A stretch of DNA of 64,000 nucleotides, from contig NC_135064.1 of the NCBI RefSeq assembly GCF_051401765.1, forward strand, positions 28,432,001 through 28,496,000, in the 5' to 3' direction. The notes beneath the pieces are model-generated. The model saw nothing but the letters and a program-made list of their open reading frames with translations, was not told the DNA's origin and ran no database searches. The DNA comes from Calliopsis andreniformis. Taxonomy: Eukaryota > Arthropoda > Insecta > Hymenoptera > Andrenidae. The position numbers were made by a program, and so were the translations under genes. This document shows, piece by piece, positions 12,901 to 27,900 of this stretch (its first letter is position 1; each line of letters begins with the position of its first letter).

Positions 12901-15900
12901 GCGCCGCAGCCACGGCCGGGACATTAATCTCGCGGGGCAGCGCTAGAAAATGGCCAGTATCCGTGTAAACTGAATTGCGCCGATGTCAGCGTGAAATTAA
13001 AACGTATGGAAAACCGGTTTCCCCCCGGACGATGCGCGCACACCGGTGCCCACGGTGCCCGCGCGATCCGCGTGGCTGCGAGACAACTCTGGAATTTCAT
13101 CCTGCGATGAGTTTTCGCCGTGACCAACTTCCTTTGGTCAAATCCTTTTGCCCTTTGACCGATCGCCGCCCTGATCACAACAGACCTTTGTCAATTCTCG
13201 GGAGAATCGTGGCTCCTCGGATTAGGTGGACATTTCAAACTATTCGTAGCGTCTCACAGGTGTGACTGTTCGAAAATTTTCTTTATGGATATTCTAATTA
13301 TGATGTACATTACCAGTTGTCTCGTTTAGGTGATCGATGCCAAGATTGTGTTTCGAAAAAAAGCTAGATTGTATATCTGAATCGCGATAATTGCACTTCG
13401 ATGCGAAATAGAAATACGTTTTGGTTGTAAGATAAATTTGATTTATTCTTATAATGTCGTTTCTTTCGTTAGAAGTTTTTACAAGTTTTATGATGTGACG
13501 TTGCAGTCTATTGGCTCGTATAATCCTGTGCGACAAGCAACGCGTTAATGTGATCGAGGAGGGTCTTCTGAGGCCTTTCCTGTTTTTCTGGTGGCTCGAT
13601 TATCGTCATCACGGTAATTTCTGTGTAGAATATGATTATCTGTGCGGAGTTTTATGTTGCTCCGCCATATCTCGGAATTTGATCGTGCGACGAGTTTTAC
13701 TGCCGGATGATCGTTGCTTCGTACCTCTTGTAAATGAGTAGAGAACTGTGAGAGTCGAAATAAATGTGAATATAAAGCGGTAAGGATTAATCCATACAAG
13801 AAAAAGGATGCTGGACCATATTATGGCGACTCAATTACAAATTTTTTAAATTTATACTTGTAAATACGAGACAGTCGCTCTGAAAACGTCCGAATCTTTA
13901 ACTTCTACTGGATCGAAGCTATTTCCACAGAATAAAAAACGATATAAAAAATTTACTACATCTGAGTCTTCTGTTTTCTCGAAGGCAGGGTATCAGAAAT
14001 TAATATTCGATCAACAAGGGTCTTTGACACTGATCCTTCTTCCCTGACAGCTCGCTTACCATCTGGAGCAGAATGTGACTCCCCTAGTGTCGCAAGGGGT
14101 GTCGTAGGTCGGGTAAAATGCTACGGTTACTTAAAACCAGCGAAACGTGCCGAGAATACTAAGACAGACTTCCCTTCATTCCTTCACGCACGCTTTTTCT
14201 GCGAGTCCGAGCCACCTCGAGGGCGTCTTGTACTTGAAATCATGATAATGGGTGATTACGACGCCTGGAGGGCAACAATTTTCCACGAAGTTCTGATCGT
14301 TTCGTTGTGACACGCTTCGAACGCATGAAATACATCGTGAATCAAGAGTTTGAGTGTATCTACGCTATTTCACCATTAAATACCCCATAAATCGTTTAAA
14401 ATGAATATGGATGAAAGAAATAATGAGCACAGTAGCAGCGCGATGCTGATGCTACATTGTGGTTTACCGAAGTTTCGTGAGTGCTAAGAGGCTGGAAAAT
14501 TGTAACCGAGGATGGAAATCGAAATTACGATTGAAAGTGATTACTTAACAGTGTTACGTGAGAATGGAAATTATAAAGCTGTGAAGGTTGAGGTGCCAGG
14601 GAAGTTAGAGAGGAATTACCGAATAATCGGGAGACGAAATCAGTAAATAATAAGAAAACAGCATCGACCACACCACGATATTACCGAAGAATAGAAAATA
14701 TACTGTGAATGTTATCAATTTTTCTCCATCACAGCAAATCTTATCACCTTTCTTCTCATTAAACCAGAACATAAATCCTGAAATGACAGTTGTGGCTCAT
14801 ATCGATCAGCCGAGCATTCGTGGAGGTGAAAATCCCAGGGGGGTCGGTAACGCTTTTTAAATCCTGTCATGCCGCGTTAGCGCCTCCTCCCCTGTCTGCC
14901 GACAATGTTGTAGAAATTTGCTGGATGAGCTAATAATGCGTCCCGACGTTACCGGCCAAATGAGAAAGTCAATGGATATTTATACAGGTCTAACACGCGA
15001 TGTCGGAGTTACATTCGGTTACTTTCACTGTAGATCGCTTACGAGCCGTTTACCTCGTTGCCGTAACTTATTCTTCGAGATGACCATTGCATCGGTTCGA
15101 TGGTATTGATGGAATTCTATGGTAGAAGCCATCGACTATGACGTAAATAGACGGACAAATGGATACCTGGTCAGGTTGCTTACATTCAGAGTGATTTAGA
15201 TATTCAGTGAAATCGACTGACTTCCCGAAGACGGTTCCGTTTATTTTTTGTTCTCGATGAATGAACAAATAAACGACAGGTGGGAAGTTTGTGAAATAAA
15301 TAATCGAGAGGATCTGCTAGGGGATTGTGGGTAGACGTAGATGTTCCGAAGGTTGCGGTGCTCGTGGAGGTCTGAAATTTCCTCGGAGATCCTCTTTCTC
15401 ATACTTCCAAACGATGGACCGAAAATCTAGATCTCTCACTGCGGACGATCCATTCTGAATTCACGAGACTGTTAGGTGGGTCGAGGTAAATGTCAAGGAG
15501 AATGTAAAAACCTGTTCTTCTGTACAGTGAGACCAACAAAATGTCTGCTCAGATAGTTCACCGAGACCGAGGGAAGAAACTTATTACTTTAACTGGGATT
15601 GAGCTAGAAATTTGTTTTAAGAAACGCGGAAAGTTTCTTTCCTTCTCGGTGTAATGGCCAGACGTTCGGTGAAAGCGGGATTCGACAAAAAGTCTGCAAA
15701 TTCTGTGCAGAATGAGCATATATGTGTGACGCGATTCGTGACATTTGCTGTGCTTGATCCTATCCCCCTTTCCTTCTACTTGTAATCTAAGAAATTAATG
15801 TCTTTTTAAGTGCATCGCTATCAGCGTTGCATTCGTCGTTCGATTTTGAAATAGTGACAACAGCAAGTCAGGGTTCGAAACACTGGTAATGTTTTAAGGT

Positions 15901-18900
15901 GATCATAATTTTTTGTGACTATAAGAGTGCTAATTTTGCCAACTTTTTTGTGGTTCGTCATTTATAAGAAGATGTTCTATTTATGAGAATTGTGCTTTCG
16001 TGAATATTAGTAGATGGAAAGAATTGCGACTTTGGTCATTTTTATGACAATTTTAGGAAGTTCAATGACGTTAATTGCTTGAGACTACAATTTCTTATCA
16101 CCATCACTGTCTCTTTAAACTCTTTCCATTAATATTACCCATATCGGCACAATATTCTCTATCTACTTTAAACTACTTAGCACATCCACGAAATCCTACT
16201 CCAAAAACCTCACCCCCCCATACCAAAGTGGGAAAGGTGCAGCAATATTTGAAGAAAACCTCTCGAAGAATTTCTTGTTCCTTTTCCTGTTGAAAATCGA
16301 GCATTACCGTAAAGTCGACAGCACCTAGAAAAATGTTGACTGTCTTCGGTGGTGGGTAACGTCCTGCCGTAAACTGTCGAGTTTTTCACGGCATCGCGGC
16401 ATCGCGGCATCGCGGCATCTCGTGGCGAAAGCGAAGGGAGAGAGGTCGGTGGACGTGGAAACGGTAAATCATATCGCGGCGTCGGTCCGTATCGGCTGCG
16501 TTTCGCCTAGTGGAAGCCAATTTCGCACGACAAGCGGCGATACAGAGGCCGTGGAATCCGGTAGGGTTTCGCTGGGAGCCGGCGAGCGTCGCAGTTTACT
16601 GCGGATGCCTCGACGGCGAACGCTTTAAGAACGCGAAACCGCCTCGTGCACCGTGGCCAGATTTACGAGCGAATCCTGCGCGTCGCGAATCGCTCTCGAC
16701 CCCCGAAGGGAGAGGATAAACTCCTCGGCTCGCGTCGATAGCCCTTTGTCGAAGCTGCTACGCGGTCTCGATCTCTCGCCGACTTTGCCAGAGCTCGCCT
16801 GCAGTCAATGTTCTTCTCCAATCGATGTCTCCGATACATAGGCAGCTATCATGATTCATTTACCGGTTGGACTACTACTTTCAAATGTATTTGACGCTAG
16901 AACTGTTGTGGTTAATGTTCTGGAGGACTGTAGGGAGTAGAAACTATAGCAAATAGAGAATATCATTTCTATTCCTTTCAGTTTCCGACAATATCATTCA
17001 TAGACATAGAGCCCGTAAAGAATTTTCTCTTGGGAATGATCGTACCAGTCATTTTGACTGTCCTGTAGCGAAAAAATGCTAGAATCCTGACCTTTCGGAA
17101 CGTTCCCACGTTTAGCAGCAAGGTTCGAGTCTTTAATCTGAGGATATCGTACACGTTCTGTACCCATTTGCTTTTTCAAATTTTCTCGTAATTCAAAAGC
17201 CCGCGCAAAAACTTTCCACCTCTCAAAGTTCAATTACACCGATGCTAGCAGCCGCTAGACCATAATTCGTCCCGTGACAGTTCTCCACGATAAATTCAGC
17301 AAAATTTCACCAAGCATCCGCGCGTATAATGCAGTAATTACCTGTGCAAGCGGTAAGAGGAGATCCCGCGCAAAAACGCGTCGCGGCGAGCTCGAGTAAT
17401 GCCACTCGAATCCAAGCAGAATCCTCGAGATCGCGTGGAATGGGAGTCGACTGAATCGTGGCGATCTAGAAGTCAAACATATCGAGGGAGCCAGCTGGCG
17501 ATCGCCACGCTCGATAATATCGCGGCCGATCGGGGACGCCGGTTTATTATTCGCTGGCCCCGTTGACAACCGTAATTGTATCAGATTTTTTTCTTATTAG
17601 CGCGACTATTCATCGACAGCCACGGCGATTTTTCCCCACCTCTGGCCACACGTCAGCCGTGAAAGGGCCGCAGGCAACCGTGACGAATTTATACCAGCGA
17701 ACGCTCGGAACGGGCCGATTCGAATGGAAAAACGAAAGTGACGAGCCGATCGCGAGGATCGCTCTGTGTGCGTGCTCTCCCGCGAACAAAGGACCACGAG
17801 CCTGCTTTTCGCGTACGAGTCGCGAAATCGCGAGGTTCCGTGACGTTCTACGGACAATTAGAGGCTTGGACTTCGAGGTTTGCGCGTGCTGTGCCTGTAT
17901 CGAGACGCTTCATAAAGTTCCGTGGTTTTTGAAGTATCGAGCGTGAAGGAGAGGATTCTGGAATGTGTGTACAAAATGTACTGAGATAGAGTAATTGTAC
18001 CAAAGACGAAGTGTTTGGGATTGCAGGGAAGTTATGAGAAGTTAAAATTGAAACATAGTAGGATAATGTTTTGGAGGTCTTGAAGAGAAATGCGCACGTG
18101 GAGCTGAAGTTCACGTGCTGAAATATTGGAATGTGATGAGGGTAGAGAAGAGTGAGACTTTGGAGTAGTGAAATTTTAGTACCGATATTGAAGAGTTGAA
18201 ATATCGAGTTATTGGAATATTGAAATAATGAGGCTCTGAAATTGTGGAGAAGTAGAATTCTGAGTATTTGAATAATGGATACTTGCATAAATATTGGGAA
18301 CAGTGGAGCATGGGAGTATTAAAAAATTCCAGAGTATTTCCATCCTTGAAAGAATCCTACACCCAAGAGCAAAAATTTGTTATTCCCTGCAAGGATAAAC
18401 AGATGCATCGTTGTCTGAGGCCTTGAATGAGATTCTATTCCGCATACCGTAAGTTCAAGTCTATTATTTTGACCTGGCACGCTTCGACTCCAAAGCATTT
18501 GCGTAGGCATCACCTTTTTATAGTCGCACTCTCTTCAATGAATTCACGATGGTTGCGATTACAGTGTCTAACCTTGCATTGTGACTTTAACATTGTTATG
18601 CTATAGACAAACTTTTGATTCTACTTCTCAACATTAATGTAAACATCTTAAGGCTGAAAGACATTCTACCCACTCAAAAAATAACCCTGTTACTTTATTC
18701 CCTTTACTAAATAATCACGTTTATCACTGATGGAGTGGAATAAATAAGATTTGTCCGCAATTATGAATATTTTGGTGTAAAGAACTTGGGAACGTCCAGC
18801 AACATACAGAATCTGCATATAGGAGTTCACGTTGATTCCTCGCGCAACCGAATCGAGACAGATGATTAACCATACTCGAGCAAGAAATCTCGCGAGACTC

Positions 18901-21900
18901 CCAGTCTCGACCCTGGCCTGGCCTCGAAGCACCCAGTAATTTTTTCGGATTTCTGGGCCTTCTGCCTCCTTTTCCCTTTCAATTCCTCGGCTGGCCTGGC
19001 TCATTCCCTGCCCTGGTCCTATCACGAATTCGACGGATCGGTAGTCGACGTAAATGCCACGTCCGAGTTTTAATTTCCCTCGACCCGATCGCGCGGCCGT
19101 TTCGCGTTTCCGCTCCACCGATCGACCTGATCTTCTCCTCTTTTCTCCTTTCATCTCCTCCTGGTCCAGCCCCACCCTTTGATCCGTCTCGCTCTGTCAT
19201 CTCCATCCTTCGATCGTTCCTTCGTGCGCGCGTCCTTCCCCCCGACCAGGATGCTCTGTAATTTACGGTTTTGGATCATGCTCCCATCGAGGTGGAGTAA
19301 TGACAGGTCGATCGGCTTCGAGCTACCATCTTCGACGGTTTCCGCTCTCCGCCTTGCGTCTACTTACCGTTGCCACTTTCGATCTTACGAATCTCAACGC
19401 GTTTTTTTCGCCATCGAGTTTCGTCCACTGCGCGCCGAGACGTGGGTAAGGGATTGCCAAGCATTATCCGCACGAAACGCGATTTTGTTGCGTCGTCGCC
19501 GACCTTCCATGCACGATCGACAGCCGCTGAATTGTGTATCATGGATGTAATTTTGTCTTTAGTTCGCTGAAAGATGCAACATGCATTTTTCAAAAATGGA
19601 GCTAAGAGACCTTGTCTCGGATTCAGCAGGCCTTGCTACTTAGCTTCTTTATCGCTCCTACTTTCCATTTACAAATTGTTCGAGGGAGATATGATTCGCT
19701 GAGAAAGCTAGGAAAAAGTACAGTTTACCTGGCGTTTCGTCTCGGTAGTTCGAGATTCGTTACGCGATCGCGAGTGACGATTGCGTTAACGGGAACTTTG
19801 GATTAAAAAGCGCATTAATGAAGAACGATCTCTTATGTACACGAATCGAAAAGTTCTTCAGCACGCTCGAAGCCGGAACAAACGCAGCCATCTCAATATG
19901 GATCGCTCTGACTTGAAACGTGTACATTTGTTACCCATCACTTTTGACATTAATTATATTCAGAATGCGATAAAGTTGTAAAATGTAGTGGCAATTAATG
20001 CTTCCTAAATGCGAACAAGAACATATTCCTTATCGTTTCGGTCATCTACCATTGTAATGGACATCCAGCTAGCAGCTGGGACCGAAATTAAAATGTTTCA
20101 ATGTATTCGAGGAACTACTGTTAAAGAATCTCAAGCTTCCTGGAACAGACATCCAAAATCTCCATGACTGCTACTTGAATATCTAAAAATAGAACATCTC
20201 GCCGATACAAGTAGCCAACAATCAAAGATTCAAAGGCTATTGTTCATGGCAACAAGGAACCTAGGTTTCCATTTCAAAATAACACCCAAACGAATGAAGT
20301 CTGAGGTTTATACTGGGCGACTGACATCCAAACATTTCAAGAACTCCGTCTAGGTATCTGAAGATCGAACATCCATACAAGTAGCTAACACTTGAGGATT
20401 CAAGAAGCACTATTCAATTCCACCAGCAAGACAGAAGTCCACTTAAAACTGTCACTCAGATGGCTGAAATATGAATCATTCCTTAACTAAATAATAAAAA
20501 GGATTTAAGAATAGTGTCTACAAATTTAACATTGCATCCTTTATGGCATGATTCAAAGATTAAATACTACACATGGCATGGTCACATGGATTCTGCTTCA
20601 AGATATTATCCAGAATCCAATTAATAAAGAAATTGAACTAATAAAGCAATCATTTTCCATCGGAAGAAGTAATTCAATACCAGCAATTGTAAAAGCTCGA
20701 TTCTCCGTGCAAAGTCTGATAGAGCTAAACAAATGCTCTGTGGTAGTGATCGTCTCCAGTAGAACAAGAACGACATTATTCCGACGGAGCTCTTAAGACC
20801 TGAACGTTATCGCTCATAAATACTCGATACTCAAAGATTCAAAATTCCGACTCTTGAATTCCTAATATAAAGAAACTTTTCTAAGCGAATTCTACCCAAC
20901 ATCCATCACAGTAGAATACTCTAAGCTTCCACAATCTAACAACTAAAAGTCAGCATATACGTATGCAGTCAGTCTCTCCGTCTTGTTTGGCAAGTAGAAC
21001 GGTACCAGTCACCGCACAGACGTCACTGTCGCGTTGTCTCCGCTCTCCAGAAGACGCCACGCCTCCAGGTTCTTCCTGGTCGCGCAAAAAACACGTTTCG
21101 TATGTAAATCGGCCGCGTGTCTCGGAAAGGAAATCTGCGCTGCGTCCGATTTCAGGGGACGATCCCCGCGGGCCAGGGACCATCGAGAAATTATTATTAG
21201 TCGGCGATAATGGCAGCGCTAAACGTAGCGAACAGGCCGATCAAAGTCACATTGTTCATCTTTCGCATGGCAAAACGTTCGGACTCTTCGCGGGCTGCCT
21301 CGCGGTGATCGCGAGTCGCGGCAAGGGAAAAATTACGGGGCCGATACTCATCGTTTAATGGGCAGTTCTCGTTCTCGATGTCCCGCTTTTACGCAAGTAT
21401 TCTCGGTCCCCGAACATCGCCTGTTCGCAACAGGATCAACAGGACCAACAGGTATTAACGATCGAGAATCGTGAAAGACCGATTCGGTGGTCGATCGGCG
21501 CGATCGATAACGTTTCCCAGCCGCTTTTTTCTTAATGTACTAATGCGTAATGTCAGTGTTTAATATCGTCCAAGGGTAATCACGGTGTTCCTCTGTGCAA
21601 CTGATTGAAACCGAGTCGTTTTATTGTCGTGCCTCGTTGCTATGAAATTGCTGGGATCTGAATAAACTGTGCGTGTCGAGAGTCCAACCAGCCTTCGAGC
21701 TTTCTTTTCTTCTGATGCTGTGATCATTCTTTGGGCAAAGAGAGATAATGGGAAACGAAAGGTTCGAAATGATAGAAATAGGAGAAGTAGAATACGAGGG
21801 AAGGATATTTTGGTAGAAAATTTCAGGTCAAAAGAGTTTGATGGATTTTGGTATAGCGTTTCAACTTAAATAAATTCAATGAAATGAAACGTCGCGCGAG

Positions 21901-24900
21901 ACCGTGACCACTGTGATTGGCAGTTGACGACGAATGACTGACGGGTCTCTGGACGATCGATATTTATTCTTATCGCGGTTTCCTCGAATAACCGAGGCGC
22001 TTATAGAACTCTGAATAGCTATACCGGGAATATTGGATACTACTGTTCAGAAAAATCCAGACGTGACTTTATTGAGAGGCGATAATACCACTTTCAACAT
22101 ATATTTCTCACGCACGCAAGAAACTGGAAACTACGAGTAATAGCTGCTAAGCTAAATCACGGCGCCAGCTTTCGTATTATCTATCATAGTTGCGAGTACT
22201 ATATACATACGATTCCCACATGCAAACTGGCTCTCGGTGTCTTTAAATAACAAGTTAACTTAAGTACAGGTGCTAGATGAAACGCTAACTAATGTAACGT
22301 TCTTTCATCTTTTCTCAGTATCTAATCGTACCAAGGCGCATTGAAATCACCAAGGGAAGCTTCTGATCGAAGTAACCCAGCCTTAAAATAAAATTGACGG
22401 TTCGCAGCGAGCCCGGCGAAAAAGCGGGCGAAGCTCGAAACGACTGAAAAGAAGCCCGCTGAAGCAACAAACAGTAAAAATAAAAGGAGACAAATCAGAA
22501 TGATCTGTAGCCACCCAGAAGGGAAACGCAGCGGCGAGCGGACGGACAGACGGACGTACAAAGGGGGAGGGGCGCAGGGGAGAAAGAGAGACTGCAGGTA
22601 GCTGCAATCCAATTTAGAGGCGGATATCCACGCGAGATCTTCACGATTTCTACACACGAATAAGACGCGCCGTGCACCGACCGTGAAATCATATGCGGTG
22701 TCCAGTCACGGATGGCATTGCCGTCGATCGCCTGTCTCTCCTTTCGAAGGGAAAAGCCACACGGCTCGGTTGCTTCGCGATCTAGCCGACAGATGGCAGC
22801 AGCCACTGGAACCGAGACCGTTCACTCGTCGCGCGACATGCTTCGCCTCGCCTCGCCTCGCCTCGCCTAGCCTCGCCTCGCCTCGCCCCGCCCCGCCTCG
22901 CCTTGCCACGAAGCGGCGCGTGCACGAGCGCCTCCCGATCGAAAGGAGAGCGCGCCGCTCGCGTCGAAAGCGATTTTGTAATTGCCCAGCGACGCGACGC
23001 GCTCGCGCAACGCTCCCGCTTTTTTTTTCACTCATCCAACCGAACCCCCTGCAAGAGAACAAGGATTTTTTTTGCCCTTTTCGCGTGTGTGTTGCTTCTT
23101 TTTTTCAATATTCTTTTTAATATTCATCTAAAATTATTACATTACATTATATTTATTTATTTAGGGGTGAGAAGCCTTCAGTGCTAGTCAACTCCTACTT
23201 CTTATCTTATAATTGTGAGTCTATAGGTGGGGGTTAAAAATCAATAGTTTATTGGTAAAACCAAGACCTTTTTTTCACTCAAACCGACTTCTCCTAGGCA
23301 AGGTCTCTCTTTTGCGTTTCCGCAATATGTAACGGCGATTGTTCGGTGATTTCATTAGCTCGCCCATGTCTGATTTTTCCGTGAGAAGCGGCGCAGGAGA
23401 GGGAAATTGCTCGAAGCACTTGAAACAGGTTAAACGCGATTCACATCGTTCCGATTCTCACCGTGCCCGGTATGATTTATTTTTTGTTTAAATTAGCAAG
23501 CATCCTAGTCAGGCGTTTCCTTTCTTTTGTTTACGCGGCGGAATTGCCGAGCGCGATCGACACGCCGCGGCGCGCCGCCGGGGAAAGGAAGCCAACGATC
23601 CTCGTGTCGTGGCGTTCGTTTGCAAAACGGAGGAAGAAAGAGAGGAGCGAAAAGCATGAACGGGTTCACACCCGTTCATATTTTACATTGATCTGGCGAA
23701 TCAATTATTGGTGAGATGATCGCAGAATAGAGTTTTACAAAAATTCAGTGGAAAAGTAATGAACTTCGATTGAATTTCAATAGTTTCTTCAGTCTCTGAA
23801 TGGTGATATAGTATAAGCTACTGGTCAGTGAAATTTTTGATCATAGAGATGCCGAATGATGGAGTTGCCAGTGAAGGAAGTTTCAAATGTTGCAGAGTGT
23901 AATTGATTTGAAATTCTTCTGAAGACACTTGAAAATTGCGCCTCTTCTTGTTGGTGGTCTTTGCCTGGCAAAGATGTCCAGGAAAAGAATACTCAAGGCG
24001 CGATGGTCACAAAGTAGAATAAGCAAGAAATAACCGCACCCGGAGGGCTTTAAGAGACAGCAAATGGCGCATGAACGCTCCCGTTAACAGTGGCGTCGTC
24101 GCCTGAGAGGCAACCTCTATTCTTCCACAGTCAATTTTCCACATTTATACGTTCCTATTACCGTAATTTATTAGTGGATCATTAAAATTATAATTTCGTA
24201 ATTAAATCAAACTTTCTCATACATAACGTTAGACTAACATTAGCTGCATTAAATTAACGAGATTAACTACTATACGTAATGCATTAAGCATCCGCTGCTA
24301 ACTACTCTTACTCCATAATTTCTCCGTCTCTGTTATTTTGATCCCATCACTCGTCATTTGGACAAACGAAACAGAAATATACCCTAAGTGGAGTCCACGA
24401 CATTCCAGTTCATCGTCCAATTTAAAGGACATTAGATAGCCCTCTCTCTATGGTGGACCGAAAAAATGAAGTTGAAAGACATCAAGGAAGAGGCAAGAAA
24501 TTGATCGCCCCAGGGAAGCGACCAGCGCGCAAAAAGAGACATTCTGCCGTGCTGGAAGATACCACCGATTACATGGTATCAACAGTTTAACGATCGCCCT
24601 CACGTACGCGCGATTTCGCTAATTCGTCTGTTACCGGTGGCTCACGGATTCACGGGAGTTTCAGCTCGCCAGTTCGATCATTACCAATTGCCTTCCAGCC
24701 AACTCACACGGTTATGTCCTGTGCACGCTGAATTTCGGTTCCTCGCTTTTTCTCTTTCACGGACTCCAAATTCGACTCCTAATTTGTGTTCTGTGCATTC
24801 AAGCTAATTGAAGTTCACGCAGAGTCAAGACATGCCACTGGTGGAAAATTAATCCTTCAACAATTTAAATCGCCGATAAAATGCTCACAGTGCTGTTCAT

Positions 24901-27900
24901 CAGACTGATGAAATATTTTAGTTCTGTAAAATCATAGTTTCACAATACTATTTTTGATCCACGTTTCTTGAATATTACTTTGCCACCTTAAATGAGCTTC
25001 GGTGCATTGCGAAATTCTTCTCCAACTTGCAAATTATCATCTATTAATTCAAGAGTCTCCTCAGATCTCATTAACACAGTTCTTCGCAAAGTTAACACAC
25101 TCACCTTTGGCAAATATGCTGCATTCGCATTATGAATTCCATCGAGAGAGTCGACAAGGGAAGATTGATTCGTCAGAAGTAATAAGGACGCGGGTAACAT
25201 CCGAAGGAAAGTATAAAGACAAATGAATAGTTTCTGATCTAAGAGCAGCATTATCAAGCCTGACTCGCGTGTGGAATTAAATTCGAGTCCCACGGTAGCC
25301 CAGCATTCTCAGACACGACCGTTTAGGCCCCGGTACTCCTTTCACGTCGAACAGTTTAACCGATTCGCGGAACACCTTTTCACTCCGCGAACCACCGTGG
25401 TCACGCACACGCGCAAATAGTCACGACGACTACTCGTCCCGAGTTTAACATTCTTCTGGTGTAAGAATCGAGTAGGACGTTCAGAGAGGAAAATTCGTGT
25501 GGGAAAGCGACGAGAGCGCGGGTTTCCCGCGTTTTCGGGCCTCGTGCACCGGAAGTGAGCAGAAAAATTGTGCGTTTCTTGTAACTGTGACCGTTTAAAG
25601 GTGAAAGTGGAGGCTCTGAGGAAACTTAGACGCTTTTGTCGACAGGAAACTTCGGGTTTCCCAAGGGCCATTGCTGTTCTATGAATCTTGTCTTTTGGGA
25701 GCAGAGGAAACCGGTGATTCTTACGATCCTTGGGTCCCTTTTTAAGATATTTTAAAAAATTACTCAAAGTAGTGAAGTCCAGGTAGCGAAAACTTTCTAC
25801 TCAAAGCACAGTCTCCAGATTCTATTTTAATTCGCAGACCATGCAAAGAAGGCGGGATGGAAAACGGCAGCTGAGTATCGAAACATCCAGAGAATAAAAT
25901 GAGTCCGATCCTTCAAAGGTTCAGAAGGACTAACGTGATGCAACAGCCTGTCGATCGATTTACACCGCAAGGACGGCAAAAAGCATCGAATTGCAGGCTT
26001 GGCGAATGTCACGGTGTGGCTGTTGCTTCATTACCGTAATTTTCAGCGGATAAGTCCTGGGCCTCCGTGCAACTGCAGTCGTTCGGTAATTCATTATCGC
26101 GCATCCGCGACTGATTGCAATTCGACCGTCGCCGTTCACCATCGAACGTAATAGCGGCGGTTCGACGATCGATGATGCGTCACGGCTCTAGATCTCATCG
26201 AACGATGTATATTTAGCAAAGGTAACTGCGAATTGCGGCGCAGGGGACGATCGACTCGGTATTTTTCACCGCGCCAAGTGGAACGAGCCTGGTGACGCGA
26301 TACGTCTGGGAACACTTTTGGCGTCTGGTTCCTATTCACGAGGAAATACCGTTGCTTCTCGATTGTTTGTTCCTCAGACCAGACATTTAGTGAAAAACTA
26401 AGAATGAGAGGTGAATGAATTAAATTAGAATTTTGGATGGAACTTGCATGTGCTGTTTATCTTCTTCTTTCTATTTATTAACAATCTTTCAGAGAGATAT
26501 TTTACGAGATTATGTTCAAATTCTTCTGCTTAGAATTCTCTCTCCTGCGGGTCAGTGTTCTCTTATATCCTGCTCCGCTAGAATCAGACACGGCTGTAGC
26601 GCGAAGTACCTATTCCCCTGCGTCTGATCGCATACCGCGTATTTCTACTAGTCTGACTTATTTCCTAAGGAGACTCAAGGTTGAACACGAATTTCTTCCC
26701 CTATTTCTTTTTCAATTATTTTCTTGAAATATTCACAATCGAGTATCGTAATAATTTTCCTGCCCTCTCGCAAAACTGATCCAAGAATCCTCATAAAAAG
26801 AATCTTCGAGTTTCATGAATAGGAGGACTGTTCGAAAGGGCGATGGCTGGGCGCGACAAAGAGAAAATGGCGGTGGTGTCTCGTGTTACAAAGTCGCCGG
26901 TGGCGGTTTGTCGGCGGTGGTCAGCCTGGCTGCGAAAAATAACGCTCTCGGATCGGATTTGGAGTGGCGTCGGTGGCGGGTTCGCGGAGGGGCCGTATGT
27001 CGTCTCGCGGCGGCGTGTGCGTGCTTGAAGAAATATACACGGGACGCGGGCGAGAAGCGTCGCGGCGCTGGCCGTCCTGCGTTACGTCGAGCCCGTCGGT
27101 ATGCGTAAATATACAAGCCAGCGCGAGAACGAGAGAGACAGCCGCGCGGCCGAATCTATATACGACGGCCACCCCGATTTTAGAAGAACCCGTGACTCCG
27201 ACAACCGATACGTGACGCGGGAGGAACCCATGGAAACTGGACCACGACCGAGACCACGAGCCATTCTCTCGCGGTTGATAGCTTTGGCAAACCATACGCT
27301 AGCAGAATTCACGAAAAAACTTACCATGTCCCTTACCATATCTGAACATTAATGTTCATTTTATGTCATTTTAAGCTTCAATTCTGACATATCTAATAAA
27401 CAAATAAAAAATAGCGTATTCAGCTAGTGGGGCACGATTCAAGTGTCGTGATGCTTATAAAAACATCTAAAAAGGTTGCCCACTGGGACATTTGACATCT
27501 TAAGCGTACGAGAGTTGCAACATTTACCTTACTTCCTTCGCGGAGGAAACGATTTGAATGACCAATTAAGCGAGTAATAACCTGGAGTTACGTCGTGATA
27601 AGGGATCAAGGAAATTAAAAATATTACGAAATTTCCATTTACTAATTGCTACGATAATTAGAAAGTTCGATCGTGAAGAACGAATCGACGTTCCTCTGGT
27701 CGATCCTCGGCTGACCACCCGACCGCAAGAACATGAAAAATATTATCACGCCCTGTTAATCGATCGCTAAGAAGTGCTCTTGACTTTCGATGCGGAGGGG
27801 CAAAAGAACAGGTGTAGCGAAATCAAGAACGCGAAAGAGAAAACTGAGCGGGCCACGGAATGGCCTTAACTGCACTCAAGTGTCGTCACAGTTGGTCGAC

